In this document: one piece after another, positions 26,915 to 35,104 of the stretch | Layout: each line of letters begins with the position of its first letter | Numbering within the stretch: the first letter of the stretch is position 1 | NCBI GenBank assembly: GCA_050288425.1 | Contig: JBNKDU010000002.1 | Location: 1 to 64,000 of the forward strand | Reading direction: 5' to 3' | Origin: JARRKU01 sp050288425 | Lineage (GTDB): Bacteria > Desulfobacterota > Desulfobacteria > Desulfobacterales > Desulfosarcinaceae | Length of the DNA: 64,000 nucleotides | The notes under the pieces: generated by a model | The model's input: only the letters and a program-made list of their open reading frames with translations | Told to the model about the DNA's origin: nothing | The model's database searches: none | Position numbers and translations under genes: made by a program

Positions 26915-27426
26915 GCGATTTCTCCATTCATATTGATAAGATGCGCTTTGACGATGTCATCAAATGCAATGGACACTGATCGTTTCATCGTTGAGAATTG
27001 AACGGTCGTGCCTTTCACACCGTCCAATCGGCCGGTAAAATTTTTCTGTCCGTCTATGGCGACAGCGGTACGTATCTTGGCCTGACAACCGATAAAGCGG
27101 ATGAAATCCGTAATCTTGCCCAGGGGGCGATGCAGGCCCGGCGAAGAGACTTCCAGTCGATAGGCCGAATCGATTTCCAGGCCCACATCGAGCATGTCGC
27201 TGAATTGACGGCTGATATGGGCGCAATCGTCCAAGGTTACGCCCCCGGCTTTGTCCAGATAGAGACGCAAAATTCGTCCGCCCTGATCTCCTCCCAACTC
27301 GACGTGAACCAACTCAAGGCCTTCCGCCCGGCACAGCGGTTCGGCCATTTGCCACACATGGCCCAAGATCGGATGGGCAGCCAGACCCACGATTTGAGTC
27401 GGATTCGATGCCCCATGGTCGCTCAT
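26911..27426 (-). CDS. rimP: Ribosome maturation factor RimP
   Basis: 30S assembly factor, first protein gene of the rimP-nusA-infB operon. 171 residues with the N-terminal alpha/beta domain (AEGLELVHVELGGDQGGRILRLYLD) and a C-terminal SH3-like domain; the conserved YRLEVSSPGLHRPL is present. ATG at 27426. A strong intrinsic terminator ends 24 bases upstream, so expression depends either on read-through from the tRNA-Gly transcript or on a start inside that short gap. Confidence 0.95.
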   Translation of the reverse strand: MSDHGASNPTQIVGLAAHPILGHVWQMAEPLCRAEGLELVHVELGGDQGGRILRLYLDKAGGVTLDDCAHISRQFSDMLDVGLEIDSAYRLEVSSPGLHRPLGKITDFIRFIGCQAKIRTAVAIDGQKNFTGRLDGVKGTTVQFSTMKRSVSIAFDDIVKAHLINMNGEIA

Positions 27427-27450
27427 CTTCTGCGGTACCCCTGCTCCTTT

Positions 27451-27479
27451 CGAAAAACAAAAACGGGCGTAAAGCCCGT
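27451..27479 (-). terminator. Intrinsic terminator between tRNA-Gly and rimP
   Basis: On the minus strand ACGGGC-TTTAC-GCCCGT followed by an almost unbroken T-run (TTTTGTTTTT). It lies about 140 bases downstream of the tRNA and 24 bases upstream of rimP. It would end the tRNA transcript and could act as an attenuator in front of rimP-nusA-infB. Confidence 0.75.
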
Positions 27480-27619
27480 CCCCCTTGGATAAGCAAATCT
27501 TAGCGTGCTGGGTACAAGTATCCGTTAATTGCCCTCCAGTCGGCCAAATTGCCTCTTCTCAGCTGAAAGCAGGCGTGTCTGGTTCCAACGCGGTACAAAT
27601 GAAGAGCCGGACTTTTTGG

Positions 27620-27695
27620 TGGAGCGGGCAACGAGACTCGAACTCGCGACACCAAGCTTGGGAAGCTTGTACTCTACCAACTGAGCTATGCCCGC
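27620..27695 (-). tRNA. tRNA-Gly (anticodon TCC), CCA encoded
   Basis: Read on the minus strand, 76 bases fold as a full tRNA: acceptor GCGGGCA / TGCCCGC, D arm AGCTCAGTTGGTAGAG, anticodon stem-loop CAAGC-TTCCCAA-GCTTG with anticodon TCC, T loop GTTCGAGTC, discriminator T, then encoded CCA. A near-perfect sigma-70 promoter lies just upstream and a terminator downstream. No integrase or attachment-site duplication is seen next to it. Confidence 0.96.
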
Positions 27696-27708
27696 TTACC
27701 AGAGGCTC

Positions 27709-27737
27709 TATATAAGACAACCCATGGTTTATGTCAA
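27709..27737 (-). promoter_or_regulatory. Sigma-70 promoter of tRNA-Gly
   Basis: Minus strand TTGACA (27737-27732), exactly 17 bases, TATATA (27714-27709), ending 14 bases before the tRNA 5' end. Both hexamers and the spacing are near consensus. Confidence 0.8.
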
Positions 27738-27840
27738 CTGCTTTTCCGCGATCCGCGATCAGAAGTTGTATTGTAAGACCAGTAGGTTGGGGAGATTTCG
27801 AATATTAGCCGAACACCATCTTCGTCGTGCAATGTCCGGG

Positions 27841-28188
27841 TCAGCCCAGCAAGTCGCGAATCTGCTGCAATTCAGCCTTCAACTCGCGCACCCAGTCTTT
27901 GCCGGACGATTCGGGTTCCATTGCGGATTTCGAGCGCAGGTGTTTGCGGGCGCCTTTGATGGTGAATTTCTGGTCGTAAAGCAGGTGTTTGATGGCCAGG
28001 ATCAACTCCACCTCATTGCGGCGGTAGACGCGCTGGCCGCTCTCGGTGCGCTGGGGCTTGATGCGGGGGAATTCGTTTTCCCAAAAGCGCAAGACGGAAG
28101 CCGGGACGCCGGCGATGCGGCTGACCTCACCGATTCGGTAGTAGAGCTTGTCCGGTATCGCGTAAGGATCCGTAGCTGGCACAGACAT
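27841..28188 (-). CDS. MerR-family transcriptional regulator
   Basis: A 115-residue protein with an N-terminal MerR winged helix (LYYRIGEVSRIAGVPASVLRFWENEFPRI, then RVYRRNEVELILAIKHLLYD) and a short helical C-terminus that lacks the metal-binding cysteines of classical MerR sensors. ATG at 28188 has TTGGAG upstream; a longer frame from 28251 has none. In many proteobacteria such a gene follows pheT and ihfA; here ihfA is absent and it follows pheT by 163 bases. Targets unknown. Confidence 0.88.
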   Translation of the reverse strand: MSVPATDPYAIPDKLYYRIGEVSRIAGVPASVLRFWENEFPRIKPQRTESGQRVYRRNEVELILAIKHLLYDQKFTIKGARKHLRSKSAMEPESSGKDWVRELKAELQQIRDLLG

Positions 28189-28351
28189 AGGCGCTCCAAG
28201 GCAGATTGTCGCGATGGTGCGGTTGGGCGTCTCGGGGGAACCCTTTCCCAAGACCCTGGGTGGACGATCCTATCATTGCGCCTGGAATCTGAAATGACAA
28301 GCGCAATTTACTCCGGAAAGGCGAATGGGCCGCGCATGCGCTACGCGAGCC

Positions 28352-30769
28352 CTATGCCGGCAGATCGGCCCGAAAGCAGGAAACCAGGCGGTCCGTGATT
28401 TCCTTGTGTATCTGATTGATCCGATCGTCTTCCAGTGTTTCCGTCGTAGAACGATAGACAATGCGTAGCGAGACGCTTTTTCGATGGTGCGGCACAGAGC
28501 CGCCCTGGAACACGTCGAACAATTGCACATCCTCCACAAGGGGCTGGTTCATTTGCCAGACTTGTTCGATCAGGGTTCCGGCCTCCACCGTCCGGTCGAC
28601 GATGAGGGTGGCATCGCGGTCCGTCGCCGGATATTTGGGCAGTGGCCTGGCGTGCACCGCCTCCGGAACGGCATCGGTCAATTGCTGGAAATCGATTTCG
28701 TATACATAGGCGCCCTGTTTCAGATCGTACGCATCCAGGACATCCGGGTGTACCTCGCCGATGATTCCGGCGATATGGTCGCGGATCCGGATTTGAGCCG
28801 TGGCGCCGGGCCGGGTAAAGGTACATTGCTCCGGGGGCAGCTTCGTGAAGTCGGCATCCGGGATGCGGAGCGCGTTCAACATATGCTCCACAACCCCCTT
28901 GATGTCGTAGAAGTCGCAGTTTTCCGGTTTGGAATGCCAGCCGGGAGCATGCCGCAGACCGGTCCACAGGCCCGCCAGCATTTCCTTTTCATCGGGCTGG
29001 GCACCTGCATTTTTGTGGATGAAAATCTTTCCGGATTCAAATAATTTGATGGTTCTGGATTGCCGGGCCAGGTTGCGTTGCATCGTTTCCAGCAAACCGG
29101 GAATCAGGCTCGTGCGCATCACGGCCTGGTCTTCGGTGAGAGGGTTTAGAATCCGGACAACATCGCGGCGCGCGTCGTCCGGCTTGAATCTCATCCGATC
29201 ACCGGAATCCTGGTGAATGAAGCTGTAATTGATGGTTTCGGCAAAGCCCAATCCGGCCAGCAACACCCGTACCTCCTGGCGCAACGAAATCAATCGGGAC
29301 ACCGGAGGGCATTCGGCCGGCAGGGTGGTATGGGTGGTGGGGATGTTGTCGTAGCCCCAGCGCCGGGCCACCTCTTCCATAAGGTCCTGGGGGCGGCTGA
29401 CATCCACGCGAAAACTCGGCGTGGTCACCCGCAGGATTTGATCATCTTGCCTGGGTTCGATCCCGAATTCGATGGTCTGCAGCAGATCGCCCATGGCATC
29501 GATGTCCAGGTGGGTGCCCAAAGTCCGGTTGGTGGTTTCGACACTCAGGTCGATGACCGGCGGTTGGGGCAATGCCTGCTTTACATCGATGGTGCCGCCG
29601 CTGAGTTCGCCCTTGCCCAGTTCGGCCATCAGCGCCGCTGCCCGATCGATGGCGACGAGGGTCCCGTGGGGGTCCACTCCCCGTTCGAAACGGTGCGCCG
29701 CGTCGGTATTCAGGTTCAATCTTTTGGCTGTCTTGCGAATGCTGACGGGGCTGAAATAGGCGCTTTCCAGCAGGACGTTGGTGGTGGACGATGATATCTC
29801 GGAATTCATGCCGCCCATGACGCCCGCAATGCCCACGGGTTTTTCGCCATCGCAAATCATCAACATTTCAGTTTCCAAGGTGCGCTCTTTCTCGTCCAGG
29901 GTAGTGAACTTTTCCCCTGCCTCGGCCGTGCGCACGACGATCCGCCTTCCGGCCAGCCGATCGAAATCAAAGGCATGCAGCGGCTGTCCGGTTTCCAGCA
30001 TGACGAAATTGGTGATGTCCACCAGATTGTTGATGGGTCGCAGGCCCACGGAAAGCAGTCGATCCTGAAGCCAGAAGGGCGATGGCCCCACGCCAAGTTT
30101 GCGAATCAAACGGGCGGCGTACCGCGGGCAATGGCCCGGCGCTTCGATGGTGACCGAAGTGTGGTCGTTGATGTCGCCTACGGTTTCGGGAAGCTTGATT
30201 TCCGGCCGAATCATCTCCTTGCCCTGAAATCCGGCCACCTCCCGGGCAATGCCGATGACGCTCAAGCAATCGGGACGATTGGGAGTCAAATCGATGTCCA
30301 GAACCGGGTCGCGGAGGTCCAGTGCCTGGTTGAGGGGGATGCCGGGGGTCAGGCTGGAATCCAGAACCATAAGACCCGAACCGTCCAACCCCAATCCCAA
30401 TTCCTTTTGGCTGCACAGCATGCCGTGGGATCGTTCCCCGCGGATGACGGTAGCCGTCAAGACCGATCCGTCGATGAATTCGGTGCCGGGCAGGGCCAGA
30501 GGCGCCAGCATGCCTGGGGCGGCGTTGGGGGCACCACATACCACGCGGTGATGTTGCTCTCCGGCTTCGACCTGACATATCTTGAGCCGGTCGGCCCGGG
30601 GATGGGGCGAAACCGTAGCGATGCGTCCCACGAGCACCGAATTCAGAAATGCATACCGGTCGTAAATCGCCTCCACTTCCAGACCCGCCATGGTCAGCAT
30701 GTGGGCCAATTCTTCCGCTTCCATGGTGAGGTCGACGTAGGCCTGAAGCCAGCTGAGACTTACTTTCAT
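28352..30769 (-). CDS. pheT: Phenylalanyl-tRNA synthetase beta subunit
   Basis: Beta subunit of the (alpha-beta)2 class II enzyme that charges tRNA-Phe. 805 residues: N-terminal tRNA-binding OB domain (VGRIATVSPHPRADRLKICQVEAG), B3/B4 editing domain, B5 domain, the catalytic-like core, and a C-terminal ferredoxin-fold anticodon-binding domain (LPKYPATDRDATLIVD). It follows pheS by 44 bases in a co-directional pair. Confidence 0.97.
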   Translation of the reverse strand: MKVSLSWLQAYVDLTMEAEELAHMLTMAGLEVEAIYDRYAFLNSVLVGRIATVSPHPRADRLKICQVEAGEQHHRVVCGAPNAAPGMLAPLALPGTEFIDGSVLTATVIRGERSHGMLCSQKELGLGLDGSGLMVLDSSLTPGIPLNQALDLRDPVLDIDLTPNRPDCLSVIGIAREVAGFQGKEMIRPEIKLPETVGDINDHTSVTIEAPGHCPRYAARLIRKLGVGPSPFWLQDRLLSVGLRPINNLVDITNFVMLETGQPLHAFDFDRLAGRRIVVRTAEAGEKFTTLDEKERTLETEMLMICDGEKPVGIAGVMGGMNSEISSSTTNVLLESAYFSPVSIRKTAKRLNLNTDAAHRFERGVDPHGTLVAIDRAAALMAELGKGELSGGTIDVKQALPQPPVIDLSVETTNRTLGTHLDIDAMGDLLQTIEFGIEPRQDDQILRVTTPSFRVDVSRPQDLMEEVARRWGYDNIPTTHTTLPAECPPVSRLISLRQEVRVLLAGLGFAETINYSFIHQDSGDRMRFKPDDARRDVVRILNPLTEDQAVMRTSLIPGLLETMQRNLARQSRTIKLFESGKIFIHKNAGAQPDEKEMLAGLWTGLRHAPGWHSKPENCDFYDIKGVVEHMLNALRIPDADFTKLPPEQCTFTRPGATAQIRIRDHIAGIIGEVHPDVLDAYDLKQGAYVYEIDFQQLTDAVPEAVHARPLPKYPATDRDATLIVDRTVEAGTLIEQVWQMNQPLVEDVQLFDVFQGGSVPHHRKSVSLRIVYRSTTETLEDDRINQIHKEITDRLVSCFRADLPA

Positions 30770-30813
30770 CGTTCCAAAACCTTGACTGCTTCTTCGTATG
30801 AAATGTGGGTAGC

Positions 30814-31821
30814 TTAAAACTGCTGTAAAAACCGGACGTCGTTATCGAAATATTTGCGGATATCGTCAATACGGTATTTGAGCATGGCGATCCGTTCGAC
30901 CCCCATGCCGAAGGCAAAGCCGGTATATTGAGTCGGGTCGTACCCGACATTTTCGAAAACCGCCGGATGCACCATACCGGAGCCGAGCACCTCCAGCCAG
31001 CCGGTTTGTGCGCAGACACGACATCCGCTGCCCCGGCAAATCACACACAGGATGTCGACTTCGGCACTGGGTTCGGTGAATGGAAAGAAACTGGGGCGAA
31101 ACCGCAATTTGGTGGCCGGATCGAACATCTGATGCACGAAACTGGTCAGGGTCCCCTTCAGGTCGCCGAATGAGACCCGTTTGTCCACCAGCAGTCCCTC
31201 CACCTGATGAAACATGGGCGTATGGGTCAGGTCCGAATCGCAGCGGTAGACTTTTCCCGGAGCGATCATGCGCACCGGCGGCTGTTTCTTTTCCATGACC
31301 CGGGGCTGGGTGGGCGATGTGTGGGTGCGCAGCACGATGTCATCCGACACATAAAAGGTGTCCTGCATGTCCCTGGCCGGGTGGTTCTTGGGGATGTTCA
31401 GGGCCTCGAAATTGTAATAATCGGTCTCCACCTCCGGACCCTCGACCACCTCGAATCCCATCCGCGCGAAGATGTCACAGATCTCGTTGCAGATTCGGGT
31501 GATGGGATGCAGTGAACCCGAAGGTTGCATGCGGCCGGGCAGAGAAACATCGATGGCCTTCTCCTGATCGCCGGAGGCCTGTTTCAGGTTCGCCAGGGCC
31601 TTCTGGCAGGCGGTATCGATTTTCTGTTTTGCCTGGTTGGCCTTCTTGCCCGCTTGCGGACGCTCCGCCGCCGGCAGGCTGGAGATGTTGCGTAAATATC
31701 GGGTCACCACACCTTTGCGGCCGAGGTACTTTGTGTTGATGGCTTGAAGGGCATCGGCATTGGTGGCCGATTCGATGTCCTGAATCGCTTGCGCAAGGAT
31801 TTGATCGATGGTTGCTTCCAC
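30814..31821 (-). CDS. pheS: Phenylalanyl-tRNA synthetase alpha subunit
   Basis: Catalytic subunit of PheRS. About 335 residues with the N-terminal coiled coil, class II motifs (HPARDMQDTFYV, RTHTSPTQPRVM, FRPSFFPFTEPSAEVD) and the terminal motif 3 (GFAFGMGVERIAMLKY). The GTG at 31821 is chosen. An ATG at 31866 would extend the protein but lies in the loop of a strong hairpin (31855-31880), has no SD, and adds an Arg-rich stretch not typical of PheS. Confidence 0.94.
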   Translation of the reverse strand: MEATIDQILAQAIQDIESATNADALQAINTKYLGRKGVVTRYLRNISSLPAAERPQAGKKANQAKQKIDTACQKALANLKQASGDQEKAIDVSLPGRMQPSGSLHPITRICNEICDIFARMGFEVVEGPEVETDYYNFEALNIPKNHPARDMQDTFYVSDDIVLRTHTSPTQPRVMEKKQPPVRMIAPGKVYRCDSDLTHTPMFHQVEGLLVDKRVSFGDLKGTLTSFVHQMFDPATKLRFRPSFFPFTEPSAEVDILCVICRGSGCRVCAQTGWLEVLGSGMVHPAVFENVGYDPTQYTGFAFGMGVERIAMLKYRIDDIRKYFDNDVRFLQQF

Positions 31822-31854
31822 TTTCCGTCTCTGCGTGAAGGTTGTGGATATGAA

Positions 31855-31880
31855 CGGCGACCGCATCGCTACGGTCGCCG
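31855..31880. promoter_or_regulatory. GC-rich hairpin between rplT and pheS
   Basis: Perfect 9-bp stem CGGCGACCG / CGGTCGCCG with an 8-base loop in the pheS leader. No T-run. It may separate ribosomal-protein mRNA from pheST by processing, or limit read-through. Confidence 0.5.
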
Positions 31881-31917
31881 AGAGGAATGACGGACAAGTC
31901 CCAGGCGGACGTATTGA

Positions 31918-32265
31918 CTATTGCTGGGCGGCCAAGGCGGCGATTTGCGCAAAACCGGAGGGGTCGGAGACGGCCAACTCGGCCAGGACTTTGCGATCCA
32001 GCGTCACATCAGCCTTCTTGAGGCCGTTCATGAATCGGCTGTATGATATGTCGTTCATTCGGGCGGCGGCATTGATTCGGGTGATCCACAGCCGTCGAAA
32101 TTCTCGTTTGCGTTGGCGCCGGTCACGGTAAGCATACATGAGGGCTTTGTCCACCGCATCCGCTGCCGTACGGTACAATTTGCTGCGCCCTCCGCGAAAG
32201 CCTTTTGCCAGCTTCAATACTTTATTGCGGCGTCGGCGGGCTTTATATCCTCTTTTGATTCGCAT
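31918..32265 (-). CDS. rplT: 50S ribosomal protein L20
   Basis: 115-residue basic protein, standard length, essential for early 50S assembly. Conserved features include KRGYKARRRRNKVLKLAKGF, YAYRDRRQRKREFRRLWITR and AAARMNDISYSRFMNGLKKA. Start ATG 32265 with AAGGAG upstream. Third gene of infC-rpmI-rplT. L20 represses this operon in other bacteria. Confidence 0.98.
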   Translation of the reverse strand: MRIKRGYKARRRRNKVLKLAKGFRGGRSKLYRTAADAVDKALMYAYRDRRQRKREFRRLWITRINAAARMNDISYSRFMNGLKKADVTLDRKVLAELAVSDPSGFAQIAALAAQQ

Positions 32266-32318
32266 TGGATTCTCCTTTTTGTGCCCGATTGCTGGTGTGT
32301 GTCAGGATCAGGCACAGC

Positions 32319-32516
32319 CTATCCATTGGGCAACAGCAGACGGACCTCCTTCATGTCACTGACTTTGATGAGTTGAGGCTGTCTCAGGCTTCGTTTTCGT
32401 TTGGTGGTCTTTTTCGTCAATATGTGGCTGGCATGCGATTTGGCAAACACATATTTGCCGCTTCCGGTTTTCTTAAACCGTTTGGCAGCCGACCGATTGG
32501 TTTTGATTTTCGGCAT
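32319..32516 (-). CDS. rpmI: 50S ribosomal protein L35
   Basis: 65-residue basic protein with the L35 pattern (MPKIKTNRSAAKRFKKTGSG, HILTKKTTKRKRSLR). Start ATG 32516 with AGGAGA upstream. Located 53 bases before rplT. Confidence 0.98.
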   Translation of the reverse strand: MPKIKTNRSAAKRFKKTGSGKYVFAKSHASHILTKKTTKRKRSLRQPQLIKVSDMKEVRLLLPNG

Positions 32517-32681
32517 GGGGCTTCTCTCCTGTTGCGGGTGATCCAGTCGCTGTTGATTCCATTAAATTCGCATGTGCCGCCTTCGTCCGATCGCGTGTCG
32601 AAAATAGTCCCGACGCGCGCCTGGCCTTGAATTTTGACCGCACCAAGTTGAATACGACCTGTCCCGGTTTGTGTTTATTCG

Positions 32682-33218
32682 CTATCTGGGCGACAGCACC
32701 ATAATCATGGTGCGGCCCTCAAATTTCGGTTCTTGCTCGACGGAGGCAATTCCCTCCACCTCCCTTGCAATCTGTTGCAGCAGATCCCTGCCCCGGGAGG
32801 AGAGCGAAATTTCCCTTCCTCTGAACATGCAGGTGACCTTGACCTTGTCCTTGCGTTCCAGGAACTTTCGAATGTGTCCCAGCTTGGTCTGCAGATCGTG
32901 CTCTCCTGTTTTGGGACGCACCTTGATCTCCTTGAGTTGAAAGGTCGTCTGCTTTTTCTTGGCTTCCTGCTGCTTTTTGGTCTGCTCATATTTATAGCGG
33001 CCATAGTCCATGATCTTACAGACCGGTGGTTTGGCGTTGGGGGACACCTCCACCAGATCTAGTCCGAACTCGCTGGCGGCAGCAAGAGCTTCCTGGACCG
33101 GCATGATACCGATCTGATTGCCATCCTGATCAATCACCCGAACTTCTCTTGCACGAATATTGTTGTTAATTCGGGTTCTTGGCGTTTGAGGGTATCTTGC
33201 GAATTTGTTTTGAGCTAT
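32682..33218 (-). CDS. infC: Translation initiation factor IF-3, apparent AUA start
   Basis: IF-3 controls start-codon fidelity on the 30S subunit. The frame upstream of the first ordinary start codon (GTG 33137) is plainly coding: it adds the family's N-terminal block INNNIRAREVRVIDQDGNQ. Further upstream a consensus AGGAGG sits 7 bases before ATA (33218-33216), opening ATA GCT CAA AAC AAA. This gives 178 residues, the normal length, and no ATG, GTG or TTG fits. Rare start codons (AUU in E. coli) are a known IF-3 autoregulation device; AUA here is my reading. Both domains are complete. Confidence 0.93.
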   Translation of the reverse strand: MAQNKFARYPQTPRTRINNNIRAREVRVIDQDGNQIGIMPVQEALAAASEFGLDLVEVSPNAKPPVCKIMDYGRYKYEQTKKQQEAKKKQTTFQLKEIKVRPKTGEHDLQTKLGHIRKFLERKDKVKVTCMFRGREISLSSRGRDLLQQIAREVEGIASVEQEPKFEGRTMIMVLSPR

Positions 33219-33360
33219 GCGATCACCTCCTGGGTTATACGGTTCCTTTCAATTCCCGGATACCATGCTCTTCGAGGATAAGCCCATGAAAAAGGATGGT
33301 ATTCGCGAATCCCTGGTTCTAAAATTTCAATTTTCTATAGAAAGGACATTAGAATTGCAA

Positions 33361-33390
33361 GCAAAAAATGGGAGGTTCCCGAAGAACCTT
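33361..33390 (-). terminator. Intrinsic terminator after the mla-deaminase operon
   Basis: Minus strand AGGTTC-TTCGG-GAACCT followed by CCCATTTTTT, 14 bases after the deaminase stop. The T-run and UUCG-type loop fit a rho-independent terminator. A weak promoter-like pair for infC follows (TTGCAA, 15 bases, TATAGA at 33360-33334). Confidence 0.65.
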
Positions 33391-33403
33391 CTGCAATAGG
33401 GCT

Positions 33404-33913
33404 TCAGTCCTGATTCAAGGTATAGTCGGCCAGCGGGCTTCCTTTCCAATAGTCGATATCGGGATTGGAAAAGAATGCCTTGAACAGGGCCAGGCTTTCC
33501 GTCCGGCAAACGCCGGCAACCGTCCGCACCGGATTGTCGCGATACAAGGCCGGCAATCGCTGCCGGTCGCAGGCCGACCCGCCCCCCATGGCATCCTCGT
33601 ATGCATAAACAATGGTCCCGATGCCGCTGATCAGGAGGGCACCAAAGCACATCAAACAGGGTTCCAGGGTCGTGTAAACGGTGACTTCGCCGCGGGCCAG
33701 CGGAAACGAGAGGCCTTCCAGCCGGCGCAGGGCGATCATTTCGGCATGTTCCAGTTCGCTGGGCGGTGTTCGCCGCGTGCCGGTCCGGGTGCCCCGGGCA
33801 ATGACCTGCCCCCGATGGACCAGTACGCAGCCAACGGGAAATTCATCCCGATCCAACGCCTGGCGGGCCAATGCAAGGGCCGTCTCCATGTGACCGATAT
33901 GATCATCTTTCAT
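33404..33913 (-). CDS. Nucleoside/tRNA deaminase of the cytidine-deaminase fold
   Basis: Zinc deaminase of about 170 residues. The zinc and proton-shuttle motifs are HAE (residues 56-58) and PCLMC (85-89), with an opening EFPVGCVLVHRGQVIARG typical of TadA/guanine-deaminase-like proteins. TadA and purine deaminases cannot be separated safely by eye; the C-terminal FFSNPDIDYWKGSPLADYTL is not the usual TadA ending. ATG 33913 is chosen over an upstream frame reaching 34039. It is the last gene of the mla operon, an unexpected partner. Confidence 0.82.
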   Translation of the reverse strand: MKDDHIGHMETALALARQALDRDEFPVGCVLVHRGQVIARGTRTGTRRTPPSELEHAEMIALRRLEGLSFPLARGEVTVYTTLEPCLMCFGALLISGIGTIVYAYEDAMGGGSACDRQRLPALYRDNPVRTVAGVCRTESLALFKAFFSNPDIDYWKGSPLADYTLNQD

Positions 33914-34038
33914 CGTCGCCGTGCTCTTTTCCCGAAGTCCCATTCCATTGGGATACCCTGTTTTGTGAACGTCGACAGGAGAACCGGTCATCGGTTTTCC
34001 GGATTGCGCTTGCCGGAATTTCCATGGTGCGGGACCCA

Positions 34039-35079
34039 TCAGGGTCGGGCCAGGGCTTCGGTGTCCGCCGGTTGCGGTTCTGCAGGCAGATTGGAACGGA
34101 TCAGCACGCTTTTTTGCATGGATTCCACTACGCGATCGATCTGTTCGACCCCCTGCCGGATTTCATTGATGCCATCCTGGAAGGTGGTGGCAATTCTGGG
34201 GACCCGATAGCTGCCGGCTTTGATGTTGTCCACAATGATTTTCAGATCGCCGGTGGATGCATGGATATCGTCCAGGATTTTACGAACCTGGTCCACTCGG
34301 CCGATAACGGCTTCGCCGGCATTCCGGTAAACGGTCAGGTTTTCTTGGACCAGGTCCATGGTCGCGGGCGCTTTGGCCGAGGCGATGTTGATATTGTCCA
34401 GGATGTCCCCCAGCCGATCAATATTGTACAACACCTGCTTGAGCAGGTCTTCGGATTTCAGAATCGTGCCCATGGGGCCCTTGCCGGCCTTCAGATCGTC
34501 GGCGACCTGCGCCATCAGCGTGCTGGTCTTCTCCACATTGGCCATGGTCGTGTGCAAGGGACCTTCCGGATCGTTTAATTCGTGGGCGATCTGGGCAATC
34601 TCCTGGATGGCGGTGACCACCATCTTTGCGGTCTTCTCCACTTCGAATTCGGCCAGGATATCATCGAGGGAACGTTTTTCCCGCGAGGGGATTTCCCCTC
34701 GTTCCGGTATCCGGGGCGATTGGGGGGATCCGGGGATGATGGAGACATATTCGGAACCGATCAGTGTCGGACTTTCCACCACCGCGATGGAATCCTGACG
34801 GATACGGGAGGCATATCGTTCGTGAATGGCCAGTTTCACCCGCACGCGGTCTTTTTGCAGGGTAATGTCCTTCACTTTCCCGATATCTGTCTTGAACAAT
34901 TTAACGGCTGCATTTTCCTGCAGGTTATAGCTTTCCTTAAAGGTGGCGTAATAGGTGATATAGGTTTCGAACCAATCCTTGCCGCGGCCGATGACCACCA
35001 ACGTGACCATAAGGAGCATGGACACGAAGATGACAAACGCGCCCACCAGCCTTTCCAGTCGTGAAAATTCCATTTCCAT
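34039..35079 (-). CDS. MlaD/MCE-domain lipid-transport protein
   Basis: Periplasmic substrate-binding component of an Mla-type phospholipid transporter. One N-terminal membrane helix (LVGAFVIFVSMLLMVTLVVIG), one MCE domain (ATFKESYNLQENAAVKLFKT, then VKLAIHERYASRIRQDSIAVV and GSEYVSIIPGSP), then a long C-terminal region rich in predicted coiled coil (about 150-320). 346 residues, longer than E. coli MlaD, as in the TTG2C-like group. ATG at 35079 with GAGGT about 10 bases upstream; a second ATG lies two codons in. Confidence 0.9.
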   Translation of the reverse strand: MEMEFSRLERLVGAFVIFVSMLLMVTLVVIGRGKDWFETYITYYATFKESYNLQENAAVKLFKTDIGKVKDITLQKDRVRVKLAIHERYASRIRQDSIAVVESPTLIGSEYVSIIPGSPQSPRIPERGEIPSREKRSLDDILAEFEVEKTAKMVVTAIQEIAQIAHELNDPEGPLHTTMANVEKTSTLMAQVADDLKAGKGPMGTILKSEDLLKQVLYNIDRLGDILDNINIASAKAPATMDLVQENLTVYRNAGEAVIGRVDQVRKILDDIHASTGDLKIIVDNIKAGSYRVPRIATTFQDGINEIRQGVEQIDRVVESMQKSVLIRSNLPAEPQPADTEALARP

Positions 35080-35104
35080 AGTCGATGGTACCTCTGCTCA
35101 CCCA

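Noticed and set aside
27620..27695. tRNA-Gly as integration site of a mobile island
   Set aside because: No integrase, no repeated 3' tRNA segment and no composition change nearby; conserved housekeeping genes lie on both sides.
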